Positions 46,853 to 55,389 of a DNA stretch of 64,000 nt are shown piece after piece. Made by a program: the position numbers and the translations under genes. Under the pieces are notes generated by a model. That model was not told the DNA's origin. It worked only from the letters and a program-made list of their open reading frames with translations, and searched no databases. Positions within the stretch are counted from its first letter, which is position 1. Each line of letters starts with the position of its first letter. The DNA comes from CAYWMY01 sp046352935 (GTDB lineage: Bacteria; Pseudomonadota; Gammaproteobacteria; Steroidobacterales; Steroidobacteraceae), in the NCBI GenBank assembly GCA_046352935.1, contig JAXMGR010000004.1:1-64000 (forward strand). Direction: 5' to 3'.

Positions 46853-47659
46853 ATGGGAATTCTCGACGGGAAGGTGGGTGTCGTCATCGGTGCATCCAGC
46901 GGCATCGGCTGGCGCATCGTGGAGAAGTACATCGAGGAAGGCGCCCAGGTCATCGCGGCCGCGCGTCGCGAGAGCAACCTGGAGAAGCTCGCCAGTCAGA
47001 CCGGCGCCGTCGCAATGCGCTGCGACATCAGCAAGGAGGAGGACGTCAAGGCGCTCGCCGACGCCGCCATCAAGCGCTGGGGGCGCATCGACTTCGCCGT
47101 GAATTCCTCCGGCATCGTGCGTCCCTGCGCGATCGCCGACCTGACCACCGAGGTGATGCAGGAAGTCGCGGCGGTACAGTACTTCGGCTCGTTCTACTTC
47201 CTGAAGCAGTTCGGCAACGCGATGGCCGCCCACGGCGGTGGCTCCGTCGTCAGCATCACCTCGACGACCGCGATCCTGGTGCCGGTGCTGATCGCGGCGT
47301 ACTCCGGCGCGAAGGCTTCCACGATGTTCGTGACGAAGATCGCCGCGCGCGAGTACGGTCACGCCAACGTCCGCTTCAACTGTCTCGCGCCGACGTTCGT
47401 GCCGACCGCCATGAACAGCTACGGCGGCATGACCAAGATCGACGAGGCGCGCGTGGACATGAACACGAACACCGACACGTCGCTGGCGTTCATCAAGGAG
47501 TCGCCCCTCGGACGGGTCACGACGGTGGACGACTGCGCCAATGTCGCGGTGTTCCTGGCGAGCGACCTGTCGTCGTCGATGACGGGACAGACGCTGCCGG
47601 TGGACAACGGCAACCACCTGATGCGGCTGCCGGACGCGACGTCGTCGCCGGAGAGCTGA
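46853..47659 (+). CDS. Short-chain dehydrogenase/reductase, module A
   Basis: A 268-residue classical SDR. GASSGIG sits near residues 13-19, the acidic residue after beta-3 is in RCDIS, and the catalytic serine (SITSTT) and YSGAK lie mid-protein. It ends with an SDR-typical GQTLPVDNGNHLM stretch. The ATG at 46853 follows CGGAG. It is the first gene of a plus-strand cluster with NTF2-like, kinase-like, RDHSWG-family and OYE-type genes. The substrate is unknown; SDRs in such clusters commonly act on alicyclic or steroid-like alcohols (inference). Confidence 0.9.
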   Translation: MGILDGKVGVVIGASSGIGWRIVEKYIEEGAQVIAAARRESNLEKLASQTGAVAMRCDISKEEDVKALADAAIKRWGRIDFAVNSSGIVRPCAIADLTTEVMQEVAAVQYFGSFYFLKQFGNAMAAHGGGSVVSITSTTAILVPVLIAAYSGAKASTMFVTKIAAREYGHANVRFNCLAPTFVPTAMNSYGGMTKIDEARVDMNTNTDTSLAFIKESPLGRVTTVDDCANVAVFLASDLSSSMTGQTLPVDNGNHLMRLPDATSSPES

Positions 47660-47672
47660 GACCTGCATGCGG

Positions 47673-47703
47673 CCCGGCATCGCGCCTGCCGCGCGGTGCC
47701 GGG
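47673..47703 (+). terminator. Strong 13-bp hairpin after the module A SDR
   Basis: CCCGGCATCGCGC (47673-47685) pairs with GCGCGGTGCCGGG (47691-47703), with one G-T wobble and a five-base loop. Only a weakly T-containing stretch (CTGCTGTTCT) follows. It probably stops or lowers transcription between the SDR and the following genes. Confidence 0.5.
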
Positions 47704-47787
47704 CTGCTGTTCTGCAAACACAATGTCCGCGGAGCCGCTGGGGTGGCGTCGAGCCATGCCGCTCCGCTTCTGAGGGGAGACTTTCCG

Positions 47788-48255
47788 ATGGCTGTGACAC
47801 AGGCTGAGATCGAGATCGGCAGGCGGCTGTTCGTCGAGGGCTGGGGTGGCAACACGCCCGATGCCTTCGTGCCGTTCGTGACCGAGGACTTCGTGATGCG
47901 CGACATCGTGGGCCATTCCGCTCCGATGCGCGGCCACAAGGCGGTCATGGACTTCTGGGGCTTCGTGGCCGGCAACCTCAAGGTCATGCCCGAGGAGATC
48001 TTCGTCTCGGAGAACGGCATGGCGCTGACCTGGATGGCCTACATCCGCATCACCGACGACAGCCAGGGCCCCGGTAACAAGGGCCGGTGGCAATGCGGCG
48101 AGGGCATGTCGCGACTCGAGTTCCGCGGCGGCAAGGTCTGCCTCGAGGTCGACTACTGGCACGGTCCGCAGGGCATCTGTGACGACTGGGAGAAACACCT
48201 CGAGGGCCGCGCCGCCATGAGCCGCGCGGAGCGCGGCGCGATCACGGGCGCCTGA
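47788..48255 (+). CDS. NTF2/SnoaL-like protein, module A
   Basis: A 155-residue protein of the NTF2/SnoaL superfamily (cone-shaped alpha+beta fold) that often acts as a dehydratase, isomerase or cyclase. Features are the N-terminal helix region ARRLFVEGW-like, FVMRDIVGHSAPMRGHKAVMDFW, and MALTWMA before the last strands. It shares the DIVG motif, the MTW/LTWM motif and the EGMS strand with the module B protein at 54126, so the two are paralogues. GAGGGGAGA precedes the ATG. BaiE and ketosteroid isomerase belong to the same fold, but identity to them is not evident. Confidence 0.8.
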   Translation: MAVTQAEIEIGRRLFVEGWGGNTPDAFVPFVTEDFVMRDIVGHSAPMRGHKAVMDFWGFVAGNLKVMPEEIFVSENGMALTWMAYIRITDDSQGPGNKGRWQCGEGMSRLEFRGGKVCLEVDYWHGPQGICDDWEKHLEGRAAMSRAERGAITGA

Positions 48256-48302
48256 GCGCGGCGATCGCCCGAAACCATCCGGACATCCTGGAGTTCGACA
48301 CC

Positions 48303-48746
48303 ATGACACTACCGGTCCCACCGTCCACGCGGCTCATCCTCGAGAACAGCATCGCCGTGATGCGCGACATCGTCCTCCCGCAGGTGAAGGAGGACTGGGC
48401 CCGCTTCAATGCGAGCCTGATGGTGGGTGCGCTGGAATACGCACTCGCAGGCCTCGATCACGACCGCGCCACCGAGCACCGCCGCGACCTCGCAGCGGCC
48501 ATCGAGCGGGTCCGCCCGGCCATCGAGAAATCCGGGCAGGCCGCCGCGATTGCGGCACTCGCCGAGAAGTCGGCCTTCGAGGCGGCATCGAAGCTGCTGG
48601 TCTGGGTGCAGAACAACCCGGGTCCGCTTGCCGCCGAGGTGCAGAAGGTGCTGCACGACGAGTTGTTCCGGCAGATGGACGAGGAAGTGAAGGCGTCCGA
48701 CCCGATGAAGGGCGCGTTCGCCGCCGGACTGGCAGGTGCCGCATGA
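48303..48746 (+). CDS. Uncharacterised 147-residue helical protein
   Basis: I do not recognise a named family. The protein is predicted mostly helical, with a recurring Ala/Leu pattern, no signal peptide and no membrane segment. Landmarks are SIAVMRDIVLPQVKEDWARFNA, ALEYALAGLDHD and a C-terminal KLLVWVQNNPGPLAAEVQKVL. Its stop overlaps the ATG of the phosphotransferase-like gene by four bases (ATGA), so the two are translated together and probably act together. It has no counterpart in module B. Confidence 0.75.
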   Translation: MTLPVPPSTRLILENSIAVMRDIVLPQVKEDWARFNASLMVGALEYALAGLDHDRATEHRRDLAAAIERVRPAIEKSGQAAAIAALAEKSAFEAASKLLVWVQNNPGPLAAEVQKVLHDELFRQMDEEVKASDPMKGAFAAGLAGAA

Positions 48747-49726
48747 GCCTCATCACCGAGAACGAGAAGACCTTCAAGCCTTATCTCGCGAAGGTGCTGG
48801 AGGCGAAGGGTGAGGTCGAGATCCGCGGCGAGAAGCGCCTGGCCATGGGCCAGTCGCGCGCCATGTTCATCCTCGATCTCGCCTACACGGGGCCGAAGGG
48901 ACCCACGGAGCGCCGCATCATCGCGCGCGTCGAACAGTATGGACACCTCGGCGCCGACAGCCGCAACGAGGTCGCCACCATGCGCGGGCTGCACGCGGTG
49001 GGTTATCCCGTCGCGAACGTGTTCGCGTACGAGACCTCGAACGACATCCTCGGGCAGCCCTTCTTCCTGATGGATTTCGTGCAGGGTTCCAGCGTGTTCT
49101 CGCCGGAGGTCGCCGACGAGTACCTGCGCATGCTGCGCAAGCTGCACCAGGTCGACTGGAAGTCGAAGCACTTCGACCACCTGCAGCGTCCGGCATCCCT
49201 GAAGGAGCCGGGACGCATCGTGGTCGAGCGCCTCTACGAGGTGTATCGCAAGCACCTGGTCGGTGAGCCCTCGCCACTCATCGAGGAGTGCGTGCAGTGG
49301 CTGCGCAACAACGCACCCGCGGCGGAGGAGATCTCGCTGGTGCACGGCGACCCGGGCCCGGGCAACTTCCTGACCCACGACGGGAAGATCACGCTCATGG
49401 TCGACTGGGAGTTCACGGCCCTTGGCGACCCGTACGAGGACTGGGCCTACGTGGTGTGGATGCGCGGTGCGCCGTTCCTGCCGGAGGCCGACTGGATCGC
49501 GCGCATCGAGCGCGTGCTGGGCCACAAGCTCGATCCCGAGCGCATGCGCTGGTGGAAGGCCGCGAACATCCTGAAGGGTGTGTGCCTCGACACCACGTCG
49601 CTCAAGCTCTATGCCGACAAGGTGAACCCGGCCAAGAACCTGCTGGCCATCGGCACGTGCTGGCACCTCGACGTGCTGCAGAAGCTCTGCGCCGAGATCC
49701 TGGGCCGCTCGACCGCCGCCGGCTGA
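48743..49726 (+). CDS. Phosphotransferase family protein (APH/choline-kinase fold)
   Basis: A 327-residue kinase-fold protein of the aminoglycoside-phosphotransferase-like group. The catalytic loop is LVHGDPGPGNFL (His, Asp, Asn) and the metal-binding motif is MVDWEFTALGDPYEDWAY. The N-lobe is less conserved but has a plausible lysine region around IIARVEQYG. Such proteins beside acyl-CoA or alicyclic degradation genes phosphorylate alcohols or are of unknown role (for example ACAD10-type N-domains). It is translationally coupled to the 147-residue protein. Drug resistance is unlikely given the context. Confidence 0.85.
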   Translation: MSLITENEKTFKPYLAKVLEAKGEVEIRGEKRLAMGQSRAMFILDLAYTGPKGPTERRIIARVEQYGHLGADSRNEVATMRGLHAVGYPVANVFAYETSNDILGQPFFLMDFVQGSSVFSPEVADEYLRMLRKLHQVDWKSKHFDHLQRPASLKEPGRIVVERLYEVYRKHLVGEPSPLIEECVQWLRNNAPAAEEISLVHGDPGPGNFLTHDGKITLMVDWEFTALGDPYEDWAYVVWMRGAPFLPEADWIARIERVLGHKLDPERMRWWKAANILKGVCLDTTSLKLYADKVNPAKNLLAIGTCWHLDVLQKLCAEILGRSTAAG

Positions 49727-49842
49727 AGACCCGGGGCCCGCCGCCCGGACGGGCGCGCGGGTCCCATGGTCCGTGGACCGCGACCGGCGGTCAGGCGGAA
49801 ACCTCGTGGGAGGCGGCTGCCGCTCCCGCATCTGGGGGGGAA

Positions 49843-50988
49843 ATGGAACTGACCCGGTTCGAACTGACCCGGCTCGATGAACTGCCGCGCCACCAGACCG
49901 GCATGACCTTCGATCTCGTTGCGAGCAGTTCGCCGCACTGGAGCGACGGGTACTACTTCACGCTCGGTGACGACCAGGGAAAGGTCGCGTTCTTCTCGGG
50001 TCTCAGGCTCTACGCCAACAACGATGTCATGGATGCATTCACCTGCATCGCCTCGGGTGGACGCCAGTACAACATGCGTTTCTCGCGCCGGCTGCGGCCC
50101 CGCATCGACGACCTCGACTGCGGTGCGATGTCGGTCGAGGTCCTCGAGGGCCTGCGTCGCCTGCGCACGCGCGCACTGCCCAATCCCTACGGCATCCGCT
50201 ACGACCTGCTCTGGGACGGCTTCACGCCCTGCTACAACGAGGCCTACGAACGCGTGTTCGCGGGCGGGCGCATGGTCGGCGAGCGCAGCAACTACGATCA
50301 GGTGTGCCAGGTCACGGGCTGGCTCGAGTTCGGTGGCCGGCGCCACGAGATCGATGCGGCACGCTGGGTCGGCGTGCGCGACCATTCCTGGGGCGTCGGG
50401 GGCACCGGCGGCCCGCAGACGAAGTCGGCCGCGCCGCTGCCGGCGTCGGCGCCCATCGGCCTGCGGCAATGGGTGTGGTTCAAGCTCCGCGACCGGGCGA
50501 TCTTCTGGCAGTTCCACCGCAATGCGGCCGGACGCCTGACGAAGTTCGAATCGGTGTGCGTCCACGCCTATGGCGATGAACGCGGCACCTTCGACTACCA
50601 GAACATCGAGACCGAACTCGAGTTCGTTCCCGGCCAACGCCGCCTCGTGCGCGGCACCGCGACGCTGACGCGCCCGGATGGCCGCAAGGAACGCTACCGC
50701 ATGGAAGTCATCAGCGATCCCGTCTATCTCGAAGGCGGCGGATACTGGTCGGGCTTCGACGATGGCCTCGGGCGCGGCGTATACCGCGGCGACGACCATC
50801 ACGAAGGCGAGGTCTGGGACGTCTCGCACCCGACGAGGATCGGCGATCCGAAGGGTCTCGTGAAGCCGAGGCCGGACGCGTGGTGCGAGAGCTGGGGACG
50901 ATTCACGAATCTCGACGACCCGGCGGAAGTCGGTCACGGCCACCTGGAATGCGTGGTGGTCGGGCCCTGGCCGGGTTTCCCGGACTGA
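49843..50988 (+). CDS. Uncharacterised protein with RDHSWG motif, module A
   Basis: A 381-residue soluble protein of a family I know only as uncharacterised (possibly DUF7064/DUF7065, lipocalin-like as in AttH/hydroxyneurosporene synthase; uncertain). Landmarks are LPRHQTGMTFDLV, WSDGYYFTLGD, the mid-protein GVRDHSWGVGG, and C-terminal GYWSGFDDGLGRGVYRGDDH and GEVWDVSHP. It is clearly paralogous to the module B protein at 55390. No cofactor motif, signal peptide or membrane segment is seen. Conserved Asp, His and Trp in RDHSWG could form a catalytic or ligand site. Confidence 0.85.
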   Translation: MELTRFELTRLDELPRHQTGMTFDLVASSSPHWSDGYYFTLGDDQGKVAFFSGLRLYANNDVMDAFTCIASGGRQYNMRFSRRLRPRIDDLDCGAMSVEVLEGLRRLRTRALPNPYGIRYDLLWDGFTPCYNEAYERVFAGGRMVGERSNYDQVCQVTGWLEFGGRRHEIDAARWVGVRDHSWGVGGTGGPQTKSAAPLPASAPIGLRQWVWFKLRDRAIFWQFHRNAAGRLTKFESVCVHAYGDERGTFDYQNIETELEFVPGQRRLVRGTATLTRPDGRKERYRMEVISDPVYLEGGGYWSGFDDGLGRGVYRGDDHHEGEVWDVSHPTRIGDPKGLVKPRPDAWCESWGRFTNLDDPAEVGHGHLECVVVGPWPGFPD

Positions 50989-51021
50989 AGACAACGGACA
51001 CAGCAAAAGAGGTATACGAGC

Positions 51022-52989
51022 ATGAGCGCGAGACTCCTGAGCCCGATCCAGGTCGGCAGGCACGAGATCAAGAACCGCGTGGTGTCGACGGCGCATGCTG
51101 CGGACACGAGCTTCTTCCAGCCCGGCAAGAGTGGCGAGGGCTACATCGCCTACCAGGAGCGGCGCGCGGAGGGGGGCACGGGGCTCATCATCTTCACGGC
51201 GCAGCACGTGCACCCGACCTCGCCGAACTTCCTGCACTACCTCTACGAGGAGAACGACATCCGCCGCAAGTTCGCGGAGATCTCCACGCGCCTGCACCGT
51301 CACGGCGCGAAGTGCATCTCGCAGATCTTCCACTACGGCGTGCAGGGCTCCTCGGCGAGCCACCACGACATGGAGCCGCTGTGGGGCTTCTCGGGCCTGC
51401 CCTCGCTGGAAGGCGAGGCCTCCCACAGGATGACCGATGCGGAGATCGAGGAGGTCATCGACGCGTTCGTGAAGCTCTCCGTGATCGCCTGCGAGAGCGG
51501 CATGGACGGAGTGGAACTGCACGGCACGCACGGCTACCTGATCCAGCAGTCCTTCAGTCCCTACGCGAACAAGCGTACGGACAAGTGGGGGCAGGACCGG
51601 CTGCTGTTCCTGCGCACGATCGCCGAGCGCGTGCGCAAGGCCATCGGTCGCGACAAGATCATGGGCCTCAGGATTTCCTCGGATGACTTCATCAAGCCCG
51701 AGGACGGCGGCCTCGGTCACGAAGGTCTCTGCAAGGTGGCCGCCGAGATCGCGGGCACCGGGCTGCTCGACTACCTGAACCACTCCGAGGGTGCGGGCGG
51801 TGTCCATTATGCGAAGGCCATCGGCTCCTACCGTCACCCGTTCGGCGAGTGGCTGCCGCTCACGCGGGGCCTGAAGAACGCAGTCAAGGGCGCGATTCCC
51901 GTCATCGGTGTCGGCAAGATCCCGACGACCGACCTCGCGGAGCGCGCGCTGGAGGCGGGCGACTGCGACCTCGTCGGTATGACGCGCGCGCAGATCGCTG
52001 ACCCCGACATCGTGAAGAAGCTCGCCGCGGGCCAGGCGCACCGCATCCGCGTGTGCACGGGCGCGCAGCAGGGCTGCATCGATCGCGCGGTGTTCTACAA
52101 CATCAGCTGCTTCCACAACCCGGAGGTGCTGGAGGAGAACCGCTTCAAGGCGCTCGACGCCGTGAAGGCGACGCCGAAGCGCGTGCTGGTCGTGGGCGGT
52201 GGCCCGGGTGGCATGAAGGCGGCGGAGGTGGCGGCCTCACGTGGCCACGACGTCACGCTGGTCGAGGCCTCCGGCAGGCTGGGCGGGCGGCTCAACCAGG
52301 TCGAGACCATGGGGGATGCGACGAACCTGCTGTCGTCGACGGCCTGGATCGAGCAGGAGATGAAGATCCACAAGGTCAAGGTGCAGCTGCAGACGCGCGC
52401 GGACGAAGCCTTCGTCAAGGCCTTCGAGCCGGATGTCGTCGTGCTCGCCACGGGCGCGACGCCCTCGGCGGAGCTCGGCGTCCCGAACGACGGCTCCGTG
52501 CCGGTGCTGTCCACCGATGAAGCGGGGCAGGGGCTCTACGGCGACGTGAAGATCGAGATGCAGGGGACGCGTTCGCTGTTCGTGGACCTGCGCGGCACCT
52601 ACGAGACGTCGCTGGTCATCGAGGCCGTCGCCAAACGCGGCAGCAAGGTCACGATCATCACGCCGTTCTACAGCTGGGGCGCGAACATGGGCTTCACGAA
52701 CCTGCACGACTACATGATGGATCTGCCGAAGATGGGCGCCGAATGGCTGACCACCACGGTGATCGACAGCATCAGGGACGGCCAGGTCACCTACCGCAAT
52801 GCCTACACCGGCAAGGTCGTGACGGAGGCCTTCGATTTCGTGGTGGCGGGTGTGCATCCGAAGCCCTGTGACGAGCTGCAGGCGGTGCTCGCGAAGCATG
52901 CGAAGGTCGTTGCCGTGGGCGACGTTGTCGCGCCGCGCACGGCCATGGAGGCGATCCGCGAGGGCGATCGCATCGGGCGCACGCTCTGA
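51022..52989 (+). CDS. OYE/2,4-dienoyl-CoA reductase-like flavoprotein, module A
   Basis: A 655-residue flavoprotein with the FadH/BaiCD/BaiH layout: an FMN TIM-barrel (1-340), an iron-sulfur segment (345-363) and an FAD/NAD(P) domain (from 386, VLVVGGGPGG). The active-site pair His167/His170 in ELHGTHGYL and the SFSPYANKRTDKWG loop are intact. The iron-sulfur segment reads C345-TG-A348-QQG-C352...C363: the second of four expected cysteines is alanine. It probably reduces an enone or dienoyl compound (inference). It shares this architecture and the same change with the module B enzyme. Confidence 0.9.
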   Translation: MSARLLSPIQVGRHEIKNRVVSTAHAADTSFFQPGKSGEGYIAYQERRAEGGTGLIIFTAQHVHPTSPNFLHYLYEENDIRRKFAEISTRLHRHGAKCISQIFHYGVQGSSASHHDMEPLWGFSGLPSLEGEASHRMTDAEIEEVIDAFVKLSVIACESGMDGVELHGTHGYLIQQSFSPYANKRTDKWGQDRLLFLRTIAERVRKAIGRDKIMGLRISSDDFIKPEDGGLGHEGLCKVAAEIAGTGLLDYLNHSEGAGGVHYAKAIGSYRHPFGEWLPLTRGLKNAVKGAIPVIGVGKIPTTDLAERALEAGDCDLVGMTRAQIADPDIVKKLAAGQAHRIRVCTGAQQGCIDRAVFYNISCFHNPEVLEENRFKALDAVKATPKRVLVVGGGPGGMKAAEVAASRGHDVTLVEASGRLGGRLNQVETMGDATNLLSSTAWIEQEMKIHKVKVQLQTRADEAFVKAFEPDVVVLATGATPSAELGVPNDGSVPVLSTDEAGQGLYGDVKIEMQGTRSLFVDLRGTYETSLVIEAVAKRGSKVTIITPFYSWGANMGFTNLHDYMMDLPKMGAEWLTTTVIDSIRDGQVTYRNAYTGKVVTEAFDFVVAGVHPKPCDELQAVLAKHAKVVAVGDVVAPRTAMEAIREGDRIGRTL

Positions 52990-53091
52990 GTGGGCAAAGG
53001 TCCGCGGTGGCCTTCGGTTCGGGCGAAGCATGAACCGCAAGCCCCGCGATGGCCGGCAACGGGCCGGCAGGTCGAACGAAGAGGACATCAG

Positions 53092-54111
53092 ATGAAGGCA
53101 CTGGTACTGGGTGGCTCGGTATTCGTCGGCAGGCAGATGGTGCAGACGCTGGTCGCGGCCGGGCACGACGTCAGCGTGCTGAACCGCGGCAAGACCCCCG
53201 CAAAGTTCCCGGCCGGCGTGAAGCAGATCGTGGCGGATCGCACCAACGCGGAGTCCATGCGCGCGGCACTCGGCAACACGACCTGGGACGCGGTGTTCGA
53301 CGTCTCGGGCTTCGTGATGAGTGCGGGCGGTACAGACGTGAAGGCGCTGCTCGACCTGTTCGACGGGCGCATCGGCCATTACGTCTACACGAGTTCCATC
53401 ATGGCCTATGCGCAGGGCCGCGGCTTCTTCCCCTGGCGGGAGTCCGATCCCGACTCGACGGAAGGGCCGGAGGCCTATGGCGGCTTCAAGGCGCTCATGG
53501 AGCGCAACCTGCGCGCGCGCTACGAGAAGACCGGCTTCCCGTCGACGGTGATCCGGCCGGCGGCGATCTACGGGCCCGACAACAACATCTTCGACATGGA
53601 GACGCCGATGTTCCTGCGCCTCAGGCAGGGGCGGCCGATCCTCGTGCCGCACGGCGGCCTGGTCGTGGTGTCCTACGGCCACGTCGCCGATCTGTGCGAG
53701 GCGATGATGAACTGCGTGGGCAACCGCGCGGCGATGGGCGAGATCTTCAACATCACGGCGGAGGCCCTGACGGTCAACGAGTACATCCGCGTGCTCGCCG
53801 GGGTCGTGGGCGCGACGCCCAACATCGTTTACGTCCCCGACGACATGATGGCGACCTTCGACCGGCCCGCCTGTGGACACCTGTTCACGGCGCCGTTCCA
53901 CAGCATGCTCAGCATCGAGAAGGCCCAGCGCCTGCTGGGCTTCGAGCCGAAGTGGGACATCAAGTCCGGTCACGAGCACACCTACCGGTGGTTCCTGCAG
54001 CAGGGCTGGGCGGACCTGAAGAAGCCGATGCAGGACCCGGTGTGGCTCGCCACCTGGGATTTCGACTTCGAGGACGAGGTCGTCAAGCGCATCCGGGCCC
54101 GACAGGCCTGA
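53092..54111 (+). CDS. NAD-dependent epimerase/dehydratase family protein
   Basis: A 339-residue extended SDR. The cofactor motif is GGSVFVGRQM (a GGxxFxG variant), and the active-site lysine/tyrosine is in AYGGFKALME, preceded by YVYTSSIMAYAQ. The C-terminal half resembles sugar-nucleotide epimerases (STVIRPAAIYGPDNN). The ATG at 53092 follows GAAGAGGAC; in-frame codons upstream are not conserved. It lies between the two OYE genes at the start of module B. Extended SDRs in catabolic clusters may oxidise hydroxy groups, as 3-beta-hydroxysteroid dehydrogenases do; no such specificity can be shown here. Confidence 0.87.
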   Translation: MKALVLGGSVFVGRQMVQTLVAAGHDVSVLNRGKTPAKFPAGVKQIVADRTNAESMRAALGNTTWDAVFDVSGFVMSAGGTDVKALLDLFDGRIGHYVYTSSIMAYAQGRGFFPWRESDPDSTEGPEAYGGFKALMERNLRARYEKTGFPSTVIRPAAIYGPDNNIFDMETPMFLRLRQGRPILVPHGGLVVVSYGHVADLCEAMMNCVGNRAAMGEIFNITAEALTVNEYIRVLAGVVGATPNIVYVPDDMMATFDRPACGHLFTAPFHSMLSIEKAQRLLGFEPKWDIKSGHEHTYRWFLQQGWADLKKPMQDPVWLATWDFDFEDEVVKRIRARQA

Positions 54112-54125
54112 GGGAGAACCAAGTC

Positions 54126-54545
54126 ATGACTCAACGCGATCCCCGTATCGATCTGGCCGAGAAGCTGTTCGCCGCCTGGAGCAGCGGCAACGCCGACGCA
54201 CCGAAGCCATATCTGTCGCCGGATGCCGTGCTGCACGACATCGTCGGCGGTGAACACCACGGCTGGGACGACATCCGCAAGTTCTTCGCCGAGGGGCTCG
54301 CGCTGTGGCCCGATCTGGTGCTGCTGCCCGAGGGCAAGTACTGGCTCAACGACCAGGGCCTGGCCATGACCTGGGTCATGAGCGCGACCGTGCCGAACGA
54401 CATGTTCGGCCCCGAGGCGCGCGGCAAGAAGTGGCGTGCCGAGGGCATGAGCTTCCTGAACATCAGCAACGGTGTGGTGACCTACGAAGGCGACTATTTC
54501 GACAGCGGCGCGATCGCGAAGTCGCTGGGCATCCAGCAGAAATAA
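54126..54545 (+). CDS. NTF2/SnoaL-like protein, module B
   Basis: A 139-residue NTF2-fold protein, the paralogue of the one at 47788. Shared marks are VLHDIVGG (compare MRDIVGH), LAMTWVM and AEGMSFL. The pocket-lining Asp and His of DIVG-type proteins could be catalytic. It sits 14 bases after the epimerase and 16 before the SDR, so all three are one operon. Dehydratase or isomerase activity is inferred from the fold only. Confidence 0.8.
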   Translation: MTQRDPRIDLAEKLFAAWSSGNADAPKPYLSPDAVLHDIVGGEHHGWDDIRKFFAEGLALWPDLVLLPEGKYWLNDQGLAMTWVMSATVPNDMFGPEARGKKWRAEGMSFLNISNGVVTYEGDYFDSGAIAKSLGIQQK

Positions 54546-54561
54546 TCGGAGAGGAACGGGC

Positions 54562-55365
54562 ATGACTGGCAAACAGAAGAGCGGGACACGCAAGCTCGAG
54601 GGTCGCGTGGTCGCGATCACGGGCGCGACGCGGGGCATCGGTCGCGGCATTGCGGAGTGCTTCCTGGCCGAAGGTGCGAAGGTCGCCATCAGCGGGCGCT
54701 CGGCCGAGAAGGGCCAGCAGGCGCTGGACGAGATGGGGGCGGGCAGCAACGCCGTCTTCGTCGCGGGCGACGTCACGAAGCAGTCCGACGTCGAGGGTTT
54801 CGTCGATCACGTCCATTCCCATTTCGGGCGCCTCGACATCCTCGTCAACAACGCGGGCGGTTCGTCGGGCTTCAACCTCGTCCACGAGCTGGAAGACACG
54901 GCCTGGAACGAGGCCCTGAACTGGATGCTGAACGCGACCTTCTGGGGCACGCGGCGCGCGCTCCGGTACATGCTGCCGAACGGCTGGGGACGCATCATCA
55001 ACATCTCGTCGGTCGAGGGCCGGCAGGCGAACCTGACCAAGGTGTCGCACTACATCACGAACAAGCACGCCATCAACGGCTTCACCAAGGCGGTCGCGTT
55101 CGAGTACGGCACGACGGGCATCACCTGCAACGCGCTGATCGTGGGCCCGGTCGAGACCGATCTCATGATGAACGTGGGGCCGAAGGTCGCCAAGGAGCAG
55201 GGCATCACCTACGAGCAGTACAAGGCGCAGTACGCGAAGAACACGGCGATCAAGCGCCTGGTCACCATCGAGGAAGTCGCCGCAATGGCGTTGCTGGTGG
55301 CTTCCGCCGAGGGCGCCGGGATCACGGGGGCGTTGCTGGACATCAGCGGCGGCACCTCGCTCTAG
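54562..55365 (+). CDS. Short-chain dehydrogenase/reductase, module B
   Basis: A 267-residue classical SDR. Motifs are TGATRGIG near residues 18-25, NNAGG, the catalytic serine in NISSVEG and YITNK. The C-terminus GALLDISGGTSL is typical. The ATG at 54562 follows GGAGAGGAAC. It lies inside the module B operon between the NTF2-like and RDHSWG-family genes. Specificity is unknown. Confidence 0.92.
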   Translation: MTGKQKSGTRKLEGRVVAITGATRGIGRGIAECFLAEGAKVAISGRSAEKGQQALDEMGAGSNAVFVAGDVTKQSDVEGFVDHVHSHFGRLDILVNNAGGSSGFNLVHELEDTAWNEALNWMLNATFWGTRRALRYMLPNGWGRIINISSVEGRQANLTKVSHYITNKHAINGFTKAVAFEYGTTGITCNALIVGPVETDLMMNVGPKVAKEQGITYEQYKAQYAKNTAIKRLVTIEEVAAMALLVASAEGAGITGALLDISGGTSL

Positions 55366-55389
55366 GATCGACGACACGGAAACCGCCGC

